A stretch of 64,000 bases of DNA, taken from positions 985,001 through 1,049,000 of the forward strand of contig NC_010337.2 in the NCBI RefSeq assembly GCF_000019165.1, given 5' to 3'. The notes below the pieces were generated by a model that worked only from the letters and a program-made list of their open reading frames with translations, was not told the origin of the DNA and made no database searches. The DNA is from Heliomicrobium modesticaldum Ice1 (lineage in GTDB: Bacteria; Bacillota; Desulfitobacteriia; Heliobacteriales; Heliobacteriaceae). A program made the translations under genes and the position numbers. This document shows positions 26,897 through 37,068 of the stretch, in pieces; the stretch's first letter is position 1; each line of letters begins with the position of its first letter.

Positions 26897-28396
26897 TCAC
26901 GCTTCCGGCACAGCCGCCATCGCCTGGGCGTAGAGCGCCCATTTCAGGCGCATTTTGGCCAGATGACAACTCATCGCCGCCGGGATGCCCAGGTCGCCCG
27001 TCGCCGCCTCGTTGTTGGCGTGGCAGCCGCCGGAACAGAGGAAGCGGGCCCAGCAGGTGGGACAGCCTGCTTTGTGGTAGATATGGGCGTCGGCGAAGGC
27101 GCGGGCAATGGATTGGCCGGTCAAGCCGGTCGCCACATTGCCGAGGCGGTAGTCTTCCCGGCCCACAAACTGGTGGCAGGGATAGAGGTCGCCGTTGGGG
27201 GCGACGGCCATGTATTCAAAGCCGGCGCCGCAACCGGAGAGACGCTTAGCCAAGCAAGGCCCGTGGGCCAGGTCTAGGTTGAAGTGGAAGAAGTTGAGGG
27301 GCCGCCCCGCTCGTCCGCGGCGGATGCACTCCTCGGCCAGCATGCGGTACTGCTCGTCCAAGCCTTCGATCTGTTCTTGCCGAAGGGCGTAGTCCACATC
27401 CGGCGGGGCCACGACAGGCTCCACCGAGATGTGGCGGAATCCAAGGTCGTGGATATGCAGGACGTCAGCGGCGAAGTCAGGGTTGTGTCCCGTGAAGGTC
27501 CCCCGGACGTAATAATCCTCGCCGCCTCTCGATTGGACAAAAGCGAGCAGGTTGGCGGCCACGTCGTCATAAGAGCCGGAGCCGTCCGCATAGGGCCGCA
27601 TGCGGTCATGGACCTCGCGGCGGCCGTCGAGGGAGAGGACAACCGACAGCCCCTCTTCGTTGAGATAACGGCCTGTTTCCTCATCGAGCAACAGTCCGTT
27701 TGTCGTCAAGGTGAGCTTGAGCACTTTCCCCTCTTCGGCAGCCCGTCGCTTGGCGTAGGCCACCAGTTCTTTGACAACGTCAACGTTGAGCAAGGGTTCG
27801 CCGCCGAAGAAGTCGATCTCCACATGCCGGCGTCCCTGCGAATGGGCAAGCAGGAAGTCGACAGCCTGCTTGCCTGTTTCGACCGGCATGAGGCTGCGGT
27901 CGCCGCCGAAGGGGCCTGTCCCGGCGAAACAGTAGCCGCAGCGCAGGTTGCAGTCGTGGGCCACATGCAGGCAGAGGGCTTTGACGACAGGGTCAGCTGG
28001 GGGGGCAACGGCAGTGGCGGCCCTTGCTTCTGAAGAGGAACTACCGGGCAGTGCCTCCCCCGTTTCTTTTCGGCGCGCAAAGCCTTCCGCCAGCCGATCG
28101 TCGGTAAAGAGCAGACCTGCCGCCTTCAATTCACCCAGTTCGGCCAGCACCTCGTCCACAATGTCTTCGTCCATCTTGGCGTGACGCACAAGGGTCTCCC
28201 GCGCAACGGACCCGTCGCCCTGGGCGGCTGCGAGCGCCTCGATCACCTGCCGCGCTGTCTCATCGAGCCGGTGCAACGAGTTGGAGTTCACATCATAGCA
28301 AAAGGCCACATCGCCGTGGGCAAAGGTGAACAGGTGCGCCGAAAAATCGTAGCCGACCAGGTCGGACCACCAGGGGGAAGCGGGTTGGTTTGTCAT
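26897..28396 (-). CDS. scfB: Radical SAM SCIFF peptide maturase (thioether-forming)
   Basis: About 499 residues. An N-terminal peptide-recognition region (RRE/PqqD-like) precedes the radical SAM core with CNLRCGYC binding the [4Fe-4S]-SAM cluster. A C-terminal SPASM domain has Cys-rich blocks (GCGAGF, YPCHQF, CPTCWARFLCSGGC) for auxiliary clusters. The enzyme should link Cys sulphurs of the SCIFF peptide encoded just upstream to neighbouring residues. A longer frame to 28441 is open; I chose the ATG at 28396, but no start has a strong ribosome site, so this is uncertain. Confidence 0.93.
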   Translation of the reverse strand: MTNQPASPWWSDLVGYDFSAHLFTFAHGDVAFCYDVNSNSLHRLDETARQVIEALAAAQGDGSVARETLVRHAKMDEDIVDEVLAELGELKAAGLLFTDDRLAEGFARRKETGEALPGSSSSEARAATAVAPPADPVVKALCLHVAHDCNLRCGYCFAGTGPFGGDRSLMPVETGKQAVDFLLAHSQGRRHVEIDFFGGEPLLNVDVVKELVAYAKRRAAEEGKVLKLTLTTNGLLLDEETGRYLNEEGLSVVLSLDGRREVHDRMRPYADGSGSYDDVAANLLAFVQSRGGEDYYVRGTFTGHNPDFAADVLHIHDLGFRHISVEPVVAPPDVDYALRQEQIEGLDEQYRMLAEECIRRGRAGRPLNFFHFNLDLAHGPCLAKRLSGCGAGFEYMAVAPNGDLYPCHQFVGREDYRLGNVATGLTGQSIARAFADAHIYHKAGCPTCWARFLCSGGCHANNEAATGDLGIPAAMSCHLAKMRLKWALYAQAMAAVPEA

Positions 28397-28490
28397 GATT
28401 GCATCATCAACCTTCACTGTTATCGTCATTTTTCTTTGCATCTAACGTCGAAAAAGCAGTCTGCTGGGGAGGGACGCAGGGATTTGCGCA

Positions 28491-28535
28491 AGAAGAAAAA
28501 ACCCTCTATCCGGTTCAGGTCGCGAATAGAGGGTT
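28491..28535 (-). terminator. Intrinsic terminator between scfA and scfB
   Basis: A 10-bp perfect stem AACCCTCTAT/ATAGAGGGTT with a 16-nt loop is followed by TTTTT on the minus strand. It stands 25 bp after the scfA stop and about 95 bp before the scfB start, so most transcripts should end after the peptide gene. Confidence 0.88.
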
Positions 28536-28559
28536 CTTCGGTCTTATGGCGATTCGACC

Positions 28560-28703
28560 TTAGCCTTTCTGGCAAACCTGGTTCCCTACGGTACAGGAGG
28601 TCTTGCAGGCCGATTGGCAGGAGGTCTGGCATTCGCCGCAGCCGCCGGTTTGCGCCGTCGCCTGCAGCGCGCCTTTCTGCACAGTGACGATGTGCTTGCT
28701 CAC
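28560..28703 (-). CDS. scfA: SCIFF peptide precursor (six cysteines in forty-five)
   Basis: A 47-codon gene read directly from the sequence. It starts with GTG, 7 nt after AAGGGGGG, and begins MSKHIVTVQKGAL. The six Cys at 22, 25, 29, 33, 37 and 44 form the GGCGECQTSCQSACKTSC block that defines SCIFF, a near-universal clostridial ribosomal peptide. The adjacent maturase is expected to install thioether links. The function of the mature peptide is not established. Confidence 0.96.
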   Translation of the reverse strand: MSKHIVTVQKGALQATAQTGGCGECQTSCQSACKTSCTVGNQVCQKG

Positions 28704-28914
28704 AGATTATCCCCCCCTTGTCCTTCCCTTGCCAAAAATCCGTTGGTATTATAGCACTTTCCCCTGCCAGGGTAAAGTCTTCCGGCGCCGCCTCCAGGGG
28801 CGGCTTCTACCGCTCCCATCGCTTTCGGCGCCAAAGGCCGGCTTTTTTCGGGACGGTCAGGCTGGCGGTGAAGCGTTAGGGCAGACGGTCAGGCGTGACC
28901 GAGGCTATCCTTTT

Positions 28915-29760
28915 TCAGCCCTTATGGGCGTCCAAAGTCGCCCGCTCCGGCGTGGCCGGCTCGTCTGCGTATCCCTTTTTCCGCCGATAGTAATAGAGGG
29001 CGACAGCAGAGAACATCCAAACCAGGCTGAGCATCTGGGGCAGCCGGAAGTCGCCGACCATCTCCGAATCCATGCGCAGTCCCTCGATCCAAAAGCGCCC
29101 AAAAGCGTAATAGGCGAGGTAGAAGAGGAACACCTCGCCCCGGCGCATCCATGGGCGGCGGCGCAGGACGAGCAGCAGGAAGAAGCCGATCAGGTCCCAG
29201 ATCGACTCGTAGAGAAAAGTCGGGTGGCGCATCTCGCCGGCGATCATCATCGCCCAGGGAAGATCGGTCGGATAGCCGTAAGCCTCTTGGTTAAAAAAAT
29301 TGCCCCAGCGGCCGATGGCCTGGCCGAGAATGATTGACGGCGCTGCAATGTCGGCCATCTGCCAAAAAGATAGGCCCTGTCTGCGCGTGTAATACCAGCC
29401 GAAGGCAAAGGCGACGAGCAGGGCGCCGAAGATCCCGAGGCCGCCGTGCCAAATGGCCACCACCTCGCTCGGGTCGTTGGCGTAGTACTTCCAGTTGAAG
29501 ATGACGTAATAGGCGCGCGCGCCGATCAGCGCCAAGGGTGTGGCGTACAGGATCAGGTTGTAGAGAAAGTCAGGGTCGATCCCGTGGCGCACCGCCTCCC
29601 GCTGCGCCACGAGCGTACCGATGAGCAAAGCGCTGCTGATCAGAATCCCGTACCAGTAGATCGGGTGGGTGCCGATATAAAAGGCGATCGGATCGGGCAA
29701 GTCGACAGCCTCCTTAAGGAGTGATTGAATCGCCGATTGAGGGGATGGGGCTTTTTCCAT
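28915..29760 (-). CDS. lgt: Prolipoprotein diacylglyceryl transferase
   Basis: 281 residues with about seven membrane segments. It transfers diacylglycerol from phosphatidylglycerol to the lipobox Cys of prolipoproteins. The Lgt signature GQAIGRWGNFFNQEAYG is present, as are YWYGILI near the N-terminus and RHPTFLYES later. Only a weak AGTAGAAG precedes the ATG. Its stop is about 210 bp from the scfA start. Confidence 0.96.
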   Translation of the reverse strand: MEKAPSPQSAIQSLLKEAVDLPDPIAFYIGTHPIYWYGILISSALLIGTLVAQREAVRHGIDPDFLYNLILYATPLALIGARAYYVIFNWKYYANDPSEVVAIWHGGLGIFGALLVAFAFGWYYTRRQGLSFWQMADIAAPSIILGQAIGRWGNFFNQEAYGYPTDLPWAMMIAGEMRHPTFLYESIWDLIGFFLLLVLRRRPWMRRGEVFLFYLAYYAFGRFWIEGLRMDSEMVGDFRLPQMLSLVWMFSAVALYYYRRKKGYADEPATPERATLDAHKG

Positions 29761-29865
29761 CTTCTACTAGGATAATCCCTTCTCCGCAAAAGTCAAGGAA
29801 AGGAACAAAAAGAAAAGAACCCGCCCCCAGTTTAAAACCGAAAACGAGCCCTTTGATAGCGTATA

Positions 29866-29942
29866 TGGCGGAGCAGACGGGATTCGAACCCGCGTTCTCC
29901 AGCGTGACAGGCTGGCATGTTAGGCCTCTACACCACTGCTCC
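29866..29942 (-). tRNA. tRNA-Asp (GTC)
   Basis: 77 nt including an encoded CCA. The seven-pair acceptor stem begins GGAGCAG, the anticodon loop ctGTCac sits on a CCAGC/GCTGG stem, and the T-arm contains GTTCGAATC. Confidence 0.96.
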
Positions 29943-30017
29943 TCGTGCTACTCAAAAGCGCCTCATGCCAACCATGAAGAACTCGACAACCTTGTAGCAT
30001 TCTAACGGAAGGAAAGA

Positions 30018-30093
30018 TGGTGACCCGTAGGGGATTCGAACCCCTGTTACCGCCGTGAAAGGGCGGTGTCTTAGACCGCTTGACCAACGGGCC
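30018..30093 (-). tRNA. tRNA-Glu (TTC)
   Basis: 76 nt including an encoded CCA. The acceptor stem begins GGCCCGT with one G-U pair, the anticodon loop ctTTCac sits on a CCGCC/GGCGG stem, and the T-arm contains GTTCGAATC. It lies 75 bp upstream of tRNA-Asp on the same strand and may be co-transcribed with it. Confidence 0.96.
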
Positions 30094-30275
30094 TCTTGCC
30101 GGCGCCTTGACCTTCAGACGCTCCTTGTCCGAAGAGCCATCCTGTTAAGGACACTCACCAAGTATGAAGTATACTGATGCCATTTTCTCCTGTCAATACT
30201 TTGCGCCCAAGTTACGAATAGTTCTTTTATATGAATGTTCGATTAAAATGCGGCGGCGACAGACAAAAAGCAGGC

Positions 30276-30308
30276 CAAAAAACAGGGCCGCCCAGGGGCG
30301 GCCCTGTT
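30276..30308 (-). terminator. Intrinsic terminator after purA
   Basis: A 12-bp stem (AACAGGGCCGCC/GGCGGCCCTGTT) with a 4-nt loop and a T-run on the minus strand. It separates purA from the tRNA pair. Confidence 0.9.
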
Positions 30309-30358
30309 CCCCATCGCGCGGTCGCTGGCGACATCGAAAAGCGGCCGCGCGAAACCGG

Positions 30359-31744
<1,386 letters not shown>

Positions 31745-31875
31745 TTAGAGCGGGAACGCATGCCGCAGAACCGCTTATGGCGTCGCTCTCCGGGACTTCA
31801 CTACTACACCATACTATAACGCATGGAGTGGGTAAACCCTCGACTGGCGCCACCTGCTTTTAGTATTCCCGGGCA

Positions 31876-31931
31876 ATAAAAAACTGTGGCAAGGCCACAG
31901 TTACCATCAAAACCCCCTTGCGCACGCAAGG
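31876..31931 (-). terminator. Tandem hairpins with intrinsic terminator upstream of purA
   Basis: On the minus strand a 7-bp hairpin (31916-31931) is followed by a 9-bp hairpin (AACTGTGGC/GCCACAGTT, 31882-31902) and then TTTTTT. It acts only on the minus strand. The next gene beyond it (carbonic anhydrase) is divergent, so the RNA it ends must start between about 31932 and 32179. It is either a purA leader attenuator or an independent small RNA. Confidence 0.75.
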
Positions 31932-31993
31932 AGTTAGCCCTGTCTAGGTTACCAAATATCGCCGTCGCAAGTCAAGCAGCAGCAGCCGTACAG

Positions 31994-32078
31994 CGATGAT
32001 TCGAACTCTCACCCCCCGGTGACCCGGCCCCATCGGCAGTCCCGTTCCCTGTAGGATTAGCCCGAGCGAATATCATCG
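31994..32078. ncRNA. Candidate structured RNA element between purA and the carbonic anhydrase gene
   Basis: Arms cgatgat (31994-32000) and atcatcg (32072-32078) pair perfectly and are extended by tcg/cga across a 2-nt bulge. They enclose about 60 nt of GC-rich, hairpin-capable sequence. It lies 100-185 bp before the plus-strand carbonic anhydrase and just upstream of the minus-strand terminator. I could not match it to a riboswitch consensus known to me. The strand is unresolved. Confidence 0.4.
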
Positions 32079-32179
32079 TTTCAAAACGGTGACAGCAGGA
32101 TTATCTTCTACGAAAGGCGAAGTACACTATGATCATTCATACCGGGTGACAAATCGGTATAAGGCAAAGGAGTTTAACA

Positions 32180-32785
32180 ATGAGCCGATTGGATCAAATC
32201 CTCGCCGCGAACCGTGAATTCATGCGCCGCTTACCTGACGAGTTCGTCCGTACCGACTGCGCTCCCGTGGCAAAACGTCCCAGCCGTGGCCTGGCCGTCT
32301 TCACCTGCATGGACACGCGGCTCGTCGATTTTCTGGAGCCCGCCATGGGCATCCGTCGCGGCGACGCCAAAATCATCAAAAACGCCGGCAATTCCGTGAC
32401 CGGTCCTTTTGAGGCCACGATCCGCAGTCTCATCGTGGCCATCTTCGAGCTGGGCGTGGAAGAGGTCATGGTCATCGGTCATAAGGACTGCGGGCTCGCT
32501 CACACGACGGCCGACGATCTCAAGAAGAAAATGCTCGCCCGCGGCATCTCGCCTGATGCGCTGCACATGGTGGAACATGAGCTGGAGTCCTGGGTCGATC
32601 GGTTCCACCACCCCTGCGAAAACGTGCAAGAGGTGGTCCTCCGCATCCGGACCAATCCCCTGATCCCGAAGGACGTGCCGATCCATGGTCTCATGTTCGA
32701 TCCCCATACGGGGGAGATCGAGATCCTGGTGAACGGCTATGACGCTGTGGCGCGATACAAGGAGACTTCGGTCACATCTGGATAG
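32180..32785 (+). CDS. Beta-class carbonic anhydrase
   Basis: 201 residues; interconverts CO2 and bicarbonate. Zinc ligands are visible as Cys in FTCMDTR and His/Cys in GHKDCG; the Asp-Arg dyad follows the first Cys. The size and MSRLDQIL... opening resemble the YtiB-like clade. AAAGGAG lies upstream of the ATG. It is the only plus-strand gene in this neighbourhood and is divergent from purA. Confidence 0.92.
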   Translation: MSRLDQILAANREFMRRLPDEFVRTDCAPVAKRPSRGLAVFTCMDTRLVDFLEPAMGIRRGDAKIIKNAGNSVTGPFEATIRSLIVAIFELGVEEVMVIGHKDCGLAHTTADDLKKKMLARGISPDALHMVEHELESWVDRFHHPCENVQEVVLRIRTNPLIPKDVPIHGLMFDPHTGEIEILVNGYDAVARYKETSVTSG

Positions 32786-32816
32786 CCGGCAGGCTAAAAG
32801 CCGGCACAGGTTTTTT
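32785..32816 (+). terminator. Probable terminator after the carbonic anhydrase gene
   Basis: A 6-bp GCCGGC stem begins at the stop codon and is followed 5 nt later by six T. The gap before the T-run lowers confidence. Confidence 0.55.
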
Positions 32817-32860
32817 CTTCGACGAAAAATTTTTCCAAAAGATGCTTTCCTTGACGAGAG

Positions 32861-32898
32861 AAAAAAGGGGCCGCCCGCAGCAGGTTGGCCCCTTTTTT
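32861..32898 (-). terminator. Bidirectional terminator after dnaB
   Basis: Stem AAAAAAGGGGCC/GGCCCCTTTTTT. It has a T-run on both strands and lies 6 bp from the dnaB stop, between the convergent dnaB and carbonic anhydrase genes. Confidence 0.9.
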
Positions 32899-32903
32899 GC
32901 ATT

Positions 32904-34238
32904 CTACCGGTAGTCGCGGTTGACGAACTTGGTAAATTCCTTCAAAAAGCCCAGCTCCACCGAGCCGACGGGGCCGTTCCGGTGCTTGGCGATGATGATC
33001 TCGGCGATGCCTTTCTTCTCCGTATCCGGTATGTAATACTCCTCGCGGTAGATGAACATGACCATGTCCGCGTCTTGTTCAAGGGCGCCCGATTCGCGCA
33101 GGTGGCTCAGGTTCGGCTTCTTGTCCGTCGTCTGTTCCACCGATCGGGAGAGCTGGGAGAGGGCTACGACCGGCACGTTCAGTTCGCGAGCCAAGGCTTT
33201 TAAAGAGCGAGAGATCTCGGAGATCTCCTGCTGCCGGTTTTCCGAGCGCCGGCTGCCGCCGCCCTGCATCAACTGCAGGTAGTCGATGACGACGAGCCCC
33301 AGGTTTTTTTCCGTCTTCAACCGCCGGCACTTGGCCCGCATCTCCATGACGGTGATGCCCGGTGTGTCGTCGATGTAGATGGGCGCATCGGACAGAGGGG
33401 TGATGGCATTGGTCAGCGTGTCCCAGTCCTGTTCGGTCAAGGCACCGGTGCGCAAGCGCTGCTGGTCGATGAGCGCCTCCGAGGCGAGCATCCGCTGGAC
33501 CAGTTGTTCCCGCGACATTTCCAGGCTGAAGACGGCGACGGCCACCTTGTCCCGGACGGCGGCGTTCTGGGCGATATTCAGGCAGAAGGCCGTCTTCCCC
33601 ATGGCGGGGCGGGCGGCGACGATGATCAGGTCCGAGGGCTGCAAGCCCGAGGTCATCCGGTCCAGATCGCGGAAATGGGTGGCCACGCCGGTCACATCGC
33701 CTTTGCGGTTGTAAAGGTGCTCGATGTGGTCCAAGGTGGCCACGAGCACGTCCCGCAAAGGGACCATGCCATCACGGGCCTGGCGCTGGGCGATGTCCAA
33801 AAAGGCCTGCTCCGCCTCGTCGAGCAGTCGGTCCACTTCTTCGGTGGCTTCATAGCCCTTCTGGGCGATCTTCGTGGAGGCGCGGATGATCTGGCGGAGC
33901 AGGGATTTTTCCGCAACAATCTTGGCGTAGTGCTCTACGTTGGCGGCCGTCGGTACCACGTTCCCCAGTTCGATGAGATAGGGGATGCTGCCGACGCGCT
34001 CCAGGTTCCCCGTCTGCCGGAGTTCTTCCGTCAATGTGACCAGGTCGACGGCCTCCCCCCGCTGGGAGAGGGTCACCAGCGTCCGAAAGATGGTCTGGTG
34101 GGCTTCCTTGTAGAAGTCCTCCGGCTTTAAGAGCTCTGTCGCCTTGTACACAGCGTCGGCGTCGAGGAGCATGGCGCCCAGCACCGACTGTTCAGCTTCG
34201 ATGTTTTGAGGAGGTAGGCGGTCAAAAAGACTGCTCAT
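32904..34238 (-). CDS. dnaB: Replicative DNA helicase
   Basis: 444 residues, the usual length for the hexameric replicative helicase (called DnaC in Bacillus). The N-terminal domain begins PPQNIEAEQSVLGAML. The RecA-like domain has Walker A ARPAMGKTAF, VVIDYLQLM and SRSLKALAREL, and it ends with the REYYIPDTEKKGIAEIIIAK block. No intein or frameshift is seen. The ATG at 34238 lacks a closely spaced ribosome site (AGGGAG is about 15 nt away). It is downstream of lonC and rplI, the conserved order near Bacillus oriC. Confidence 0.97.
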   Translation of the reverse strand: MSSLFDRLPPQNIEAEQSVLGAMLLDADAVYKATELLKPEDFYKEAHQTIFRTLVTLSQRGEAVDLVTLTEELRQTGNLERVGSIPYLIELGNVVPTAANVEHYAKIVAEKSLLRQIIRASTKIAQKGYEATEEVDRLLDEAEQAFLDIAQRQARDGMVPLRDVLVATLDHIEHLYNRKGDVTGVATHFRDLDRMTSGLQPSDLIIVAARPAMGKTAFCLNIAQNAAVRDKVAVAVFSLEMSREQLVQRMLASEALIDQQRLRTGALTEQDWDTLTNAITPLSDAPIYIDDTPGITVMEMRAKCRRLKTEKNLGLVVIDYLQLMQGGGSRRSENRQQEISEISRSLKALARELNVPVVALSQLSRSVEQTTDKKPNLSHLRESGALEQDADMVMFIYREEYYIPDTEKKGIAEIIIAKHRNGPVGSVELGFLKEFTKFVNRDYR

Positions 34239-34353
34239 GGCGTTTGTATGTACTCCCTCCGCGCGCAAACGGTAGAACGAAGCCTAGCTTGCGTCGGCAA
34301 GCCATGGGAAAATAAGCGGACAAACCCGGGCCTTTTCCACCCGGGTCTTTCAT

Positions 34354-36330
34354 TTAGGACGCCTGTTCTGCCGAGGCGATCGCCGGAACTGCCTCGATCA
34401 GCGCCAAAGCCTCGTCCACTGTCTCCACCGGGATCACCTCGATGCCGGTCAAATCGGAAGGGACGTCCTTCTCGTTTTCCTTCGGGATGAGCACGCGGCG
34501 GATACCGGCCTGGCGGGCGCCGTAGATCTTTTCAAAAATCCCGCCGACGGCTTTGACGCCGCCGCGCAAGGAGATCTCGCCGGTGACGGCCACGTCCTGC
34601 CAGAGGGGGATCTCCTGGATGGCCGAGTAGACGGAAAGGAAGATCGCCAGACCGGCAGAGGGACCGTCGATGTTCCCGCCGCCGACGACGTTGACGTGGA
34701 GGTCAAAGTCGGCCAGTTCCTTGCCGGCCAGGCGGCGGAAGACGGAAGCGGCATTGAAGAGGGAATCTTTGGCCATGCTGCCGGCCGTGTCGTTGAAGCG
34801 GATGTGACCCTTGCCCTCGCCGCTGGCGGGGAAGGCGACCGCTTCGATCTCCAAGACGGAACCGACGAAACCGGCGACGCCGAGGCCGAAGATGCGGCCC
34901 GTTTCCGCCTTATGCTCCCCCTTCCGAGTCACGTAGGGGCTGAGGCGGGCAGTGCGCAGCACCTCGAGGACGTCGTCGCAGGTGACCGCGATGGGCGCCG
35001 CTTTGGCGCTTGTCGCTTTTTGGGCCGCCTCCGCCTCTTCGCGGCGGAAGAGGGCCAAGCCGTAGGCGTCAGCCAGGAGGTTGACGGCCTTGCGGCCTTC
35101 GATGGTGTATTCGGCGATTAGATCGGCCACGCCTGCTTCGAGGCTGACCTCGAGGCGCTGGCCGGCGTTTTCGATGATGTCCTTGATATCGGCCGGGGTG
35201 AGAGGTTCGAAGAAGATCTCGGCGCAACGGGAGCGCAGGGCCGGGTTGATCTCGCCGGGGCTGCGCGTGGTGGCACCGATGAGGATGAAGTCGGCCGGGG
35301 CGCCCTCGTCGAAGATCTTTTTGATCCACTGCGGCACGTTGGGGTCGAGGGGGTCGTAGTAGGCCGAGTCAAAGCTGACGCGCTTGTCTTCAAGCACCTT
35401 GAGCAGCTTGTTCAGCAGCATGGGGTCCATCTCGCCGATCTCGTCGATGAAGAGGACGCCGCCGTGGGCCTCGCTGACCAGGCCCAGTTTCGGCTCGGGG
35501 ATGCCCGTGTCGGCCAGATCGCGGCGAGCGCCCTGGTAGATCGGGTCATGGACGGAGCCCAGGAGCGGGTTGGTCACCTCGCGGGGGTCCCAGCGCAGGG
35601 TAGTGCCATCGACCTCGACGAAGGGGGCCTCGTCCGGGAAGGGGGTGACGGTGCGGCCTTTGGCGGCCTGAAAGGCCAAGCGTGCCGCCGTCGTTTTGCC
35701 GACGCCGGGCGGTCCGTAACAGAGGATGTGCTGGGGATAGGGCGAGGCCAGCTTGGAGAGGATGGCCTGAACGGCCCGCTCCTGGCCCACCACCTCGTTC
35801 AACTGCCGAGGCCTGAGCATCTCCATGGCCGAACGGGCCAGGGAGACGCTGTTCATCTTCTCCAACTGGGCCAGGCGCTTGAGCGTCTGGGCGTTCTCCG
35901 GTCCGCCGCTCTCCTTCAGCACCTGCAGCTTGATCTCGCGCATATACTCCTCGTGGCGCTCTTGCATCTTGTCGGCGACGAGCTTTTCCAGCTTGTCCTC
36001 GACGGAGCGCCGGGCGATGATGCCGGCGATCTCCTCTTCGATCTCGTTGAGGATTTCGGGGATCTCCTTGGCCGTCGGCGGCTTCTGTGGCGCCGGTCCC
36101 TGCAGGACGAGGCGCTGCAAGGCCCAGACGCGCTCCGCCAATTGGTTGGAGCGCATCAGCGGCAGGATCTCCAGCTTGCTCGCCCGCAGCACCAGCTTGT
36201 CGGCGCCGTAGATGTCGGAAAGGGCGCCGAAGAGCGCATCCACCTGGCGGGCCAGCAAATCCTCATCGGATCGACGGCTGAGCAACTGGCTCAGCCGCGT
36301 CCGGTTCAAAGTCTCCATGATTTTTTTCAT
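34354..36330 (-). CDS. lonC: Lon-family ATP-dependent protease, spore-former LonC type
   Basis: 658 residues. The N-terminal helical region is unlike the usual Lon substrate domain. The AAA+ module has Walker A GPPGVGKTT (206-214) and Walker B VLFIDEIGE. The C-terminal protease domain carries the catalytic Ser in GPSAGLAI and Lys in GGVKAVGG. Length and placement beside dnaB and rplI match the group restricted to endospore formers (TIGR02903-like). AAGGAG lies about 15 nt before the ATG. Substrates are unknown. Confidence 0.9.
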   Translation of the reverse strand: MKKIMETLNRTRLSQLLSRRSDEDLLARQVDALFGALSDIYGADKLVLRASKLEILPLMRSNQLAERVWALQRLVLQGPAPQKPPTAKEIPEILNEIEEEIAGIIARRSVEDKLEKLVADKMQERHEEYMREIKLQVLKESGGPENAQTLKRLAQLEKMNSVSLARSAMEMLRPRQLNEVVGQERAVQAILSKLASPYPQHILCYGPPGVGKTTAARLAFQAAKGRTVTPFPDEAPFVEVDGTTLRWDPREVTNPLLGSVHDPIYQGARRDLADTGIPEPKLGLVSEAHGGVLFIDEIGEMDPMLLNKLLKVLEDKRVSFDSAYYDPLDPNVPQWIKKIFDEGAPADFILIGATTRSPGEINPALRSRCAEIFFEPLTPADIKDIIENAGQRLEVSLEAGVADLIAEYTIEGRKAVNLLADAYGLALFRREEAEAAQKATSAKAAPIAVTCDDVLEVLRTARLSPYVTRKGEHKAETGRIFGLGVAGFVGSVLEIEAVAFPASGEGKGHIRFNDTAGSMAKDSLFNAASVFRRLAGKELADFDLHVNVVGGGNIDGPSAGLAIFLSVYSAIQEIPLWQDVAVTGEISLRGGVKAVGGIFEKIYGARQAGIRRVLIPKENEKDVPSDLTGIEVIPVETVDEALALIEAVPAIASAEQAS

Positions 36331-36434
36331 GAATCGTGTTGTTGCTCCTTCCTGCGGAAAAAACCTCCCGGGCCGACCCGTAAGGCCGTCGGGGAACGGC
36401 GGCGCAGGGAAAATGGGATGAGGCCACAGGATAG

Positions 36435-36881
36435 TTATTCGCTGACGACCTCGACTTTTAGTTCCGCAGAAACGGCAGGGTGAATTTTAACGGTGATGGG
36501 GTAATGGCCCAGCGTTTTGATCGGTTGCTTCAATTCGTATTTGCGCTTGTCCACCTTGAGGCCGAATTGTTTTTCTACCGTCTCGGCGATCTCCTTATTC
36601 GTCACAGCGCCAAAGAGGCGGCCACCTTCACCGGCTTTAGAGCGGACCTTGACGGTGATGCCGGAGAGCTTGGCGCCCAGTTCCTTGGCGTCCATCAGTT
36701 CCTGCTCTTTTTTCTTCGCCTCGTTGGCTTTCAACCGTTCCAGGTTTTTCAAGTTCGCCGGCGTCGCCTCAATGGCGAGGCCCCGCGGCAACACATAGTT
36801 GCGGCCATATCCTTCGGCGATATCGACGATGTCGCCTTTTTTGCCCAGGTTTTTCACATCTTGCTGCAAGATGACCTTCAT
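36435..36881 (-). CDS. rplI: 50S ribosomal protein L9
   Basis: 148 residues. The L9 signature [24 protein letters not shown] lies near the N-terminus, followed by the long connecting helix and C-terminal rRNA-binding domain. AGGAGG precedes the ATG. It lies about 100 bp upstream of lonC and follows gdpP, as in many Firmicutes. Confidence 0.98.
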   Translation of the reverse strand: MKVILQQDVKNLGKKGDIVDIAEGYGRNYVLPRGLAIEATPANLKNLERLKANEAKKKEQELMDAKELGAKLSGITVKVRSKAGEGGRLFGAVTNKEIAETVEKQFGLKVDKRKYELKQPIKTLGHYPITVKIHPAVSAELKVEVVSE

Positions 36882-37068
36882 GTTGTACCTCCTCAAAAAT
36901 CTTACTGGAAAACCTTTGCGCATCCCAGCGTTCGCGGCAATAGATCAGTCCCATTTTAACTGTATCGCATCTGTGTGCCCATCGCTAGAGGGCATCCCTT
37001 TCGGTATCTGTCATCGGCCGCATCACAGGGCTTCTCGGTTCGGCTGCCTGCACATTCATTGCTCGCTC

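Noticed and set aside
31981-32040. A tRNA suggested by a GTTCGAATC block on the minus strand
   Set aside because: The flanking sequence does not form acceptor, D or anticodon stems.
31994-32078. Cobalamin, c-di-AMP (ydaO) or purine riboswitch
   Set aside because: Fragments such as GGGAA and GACAGGGCTAAC look similar, but the conserved blocks are out of order or missing.
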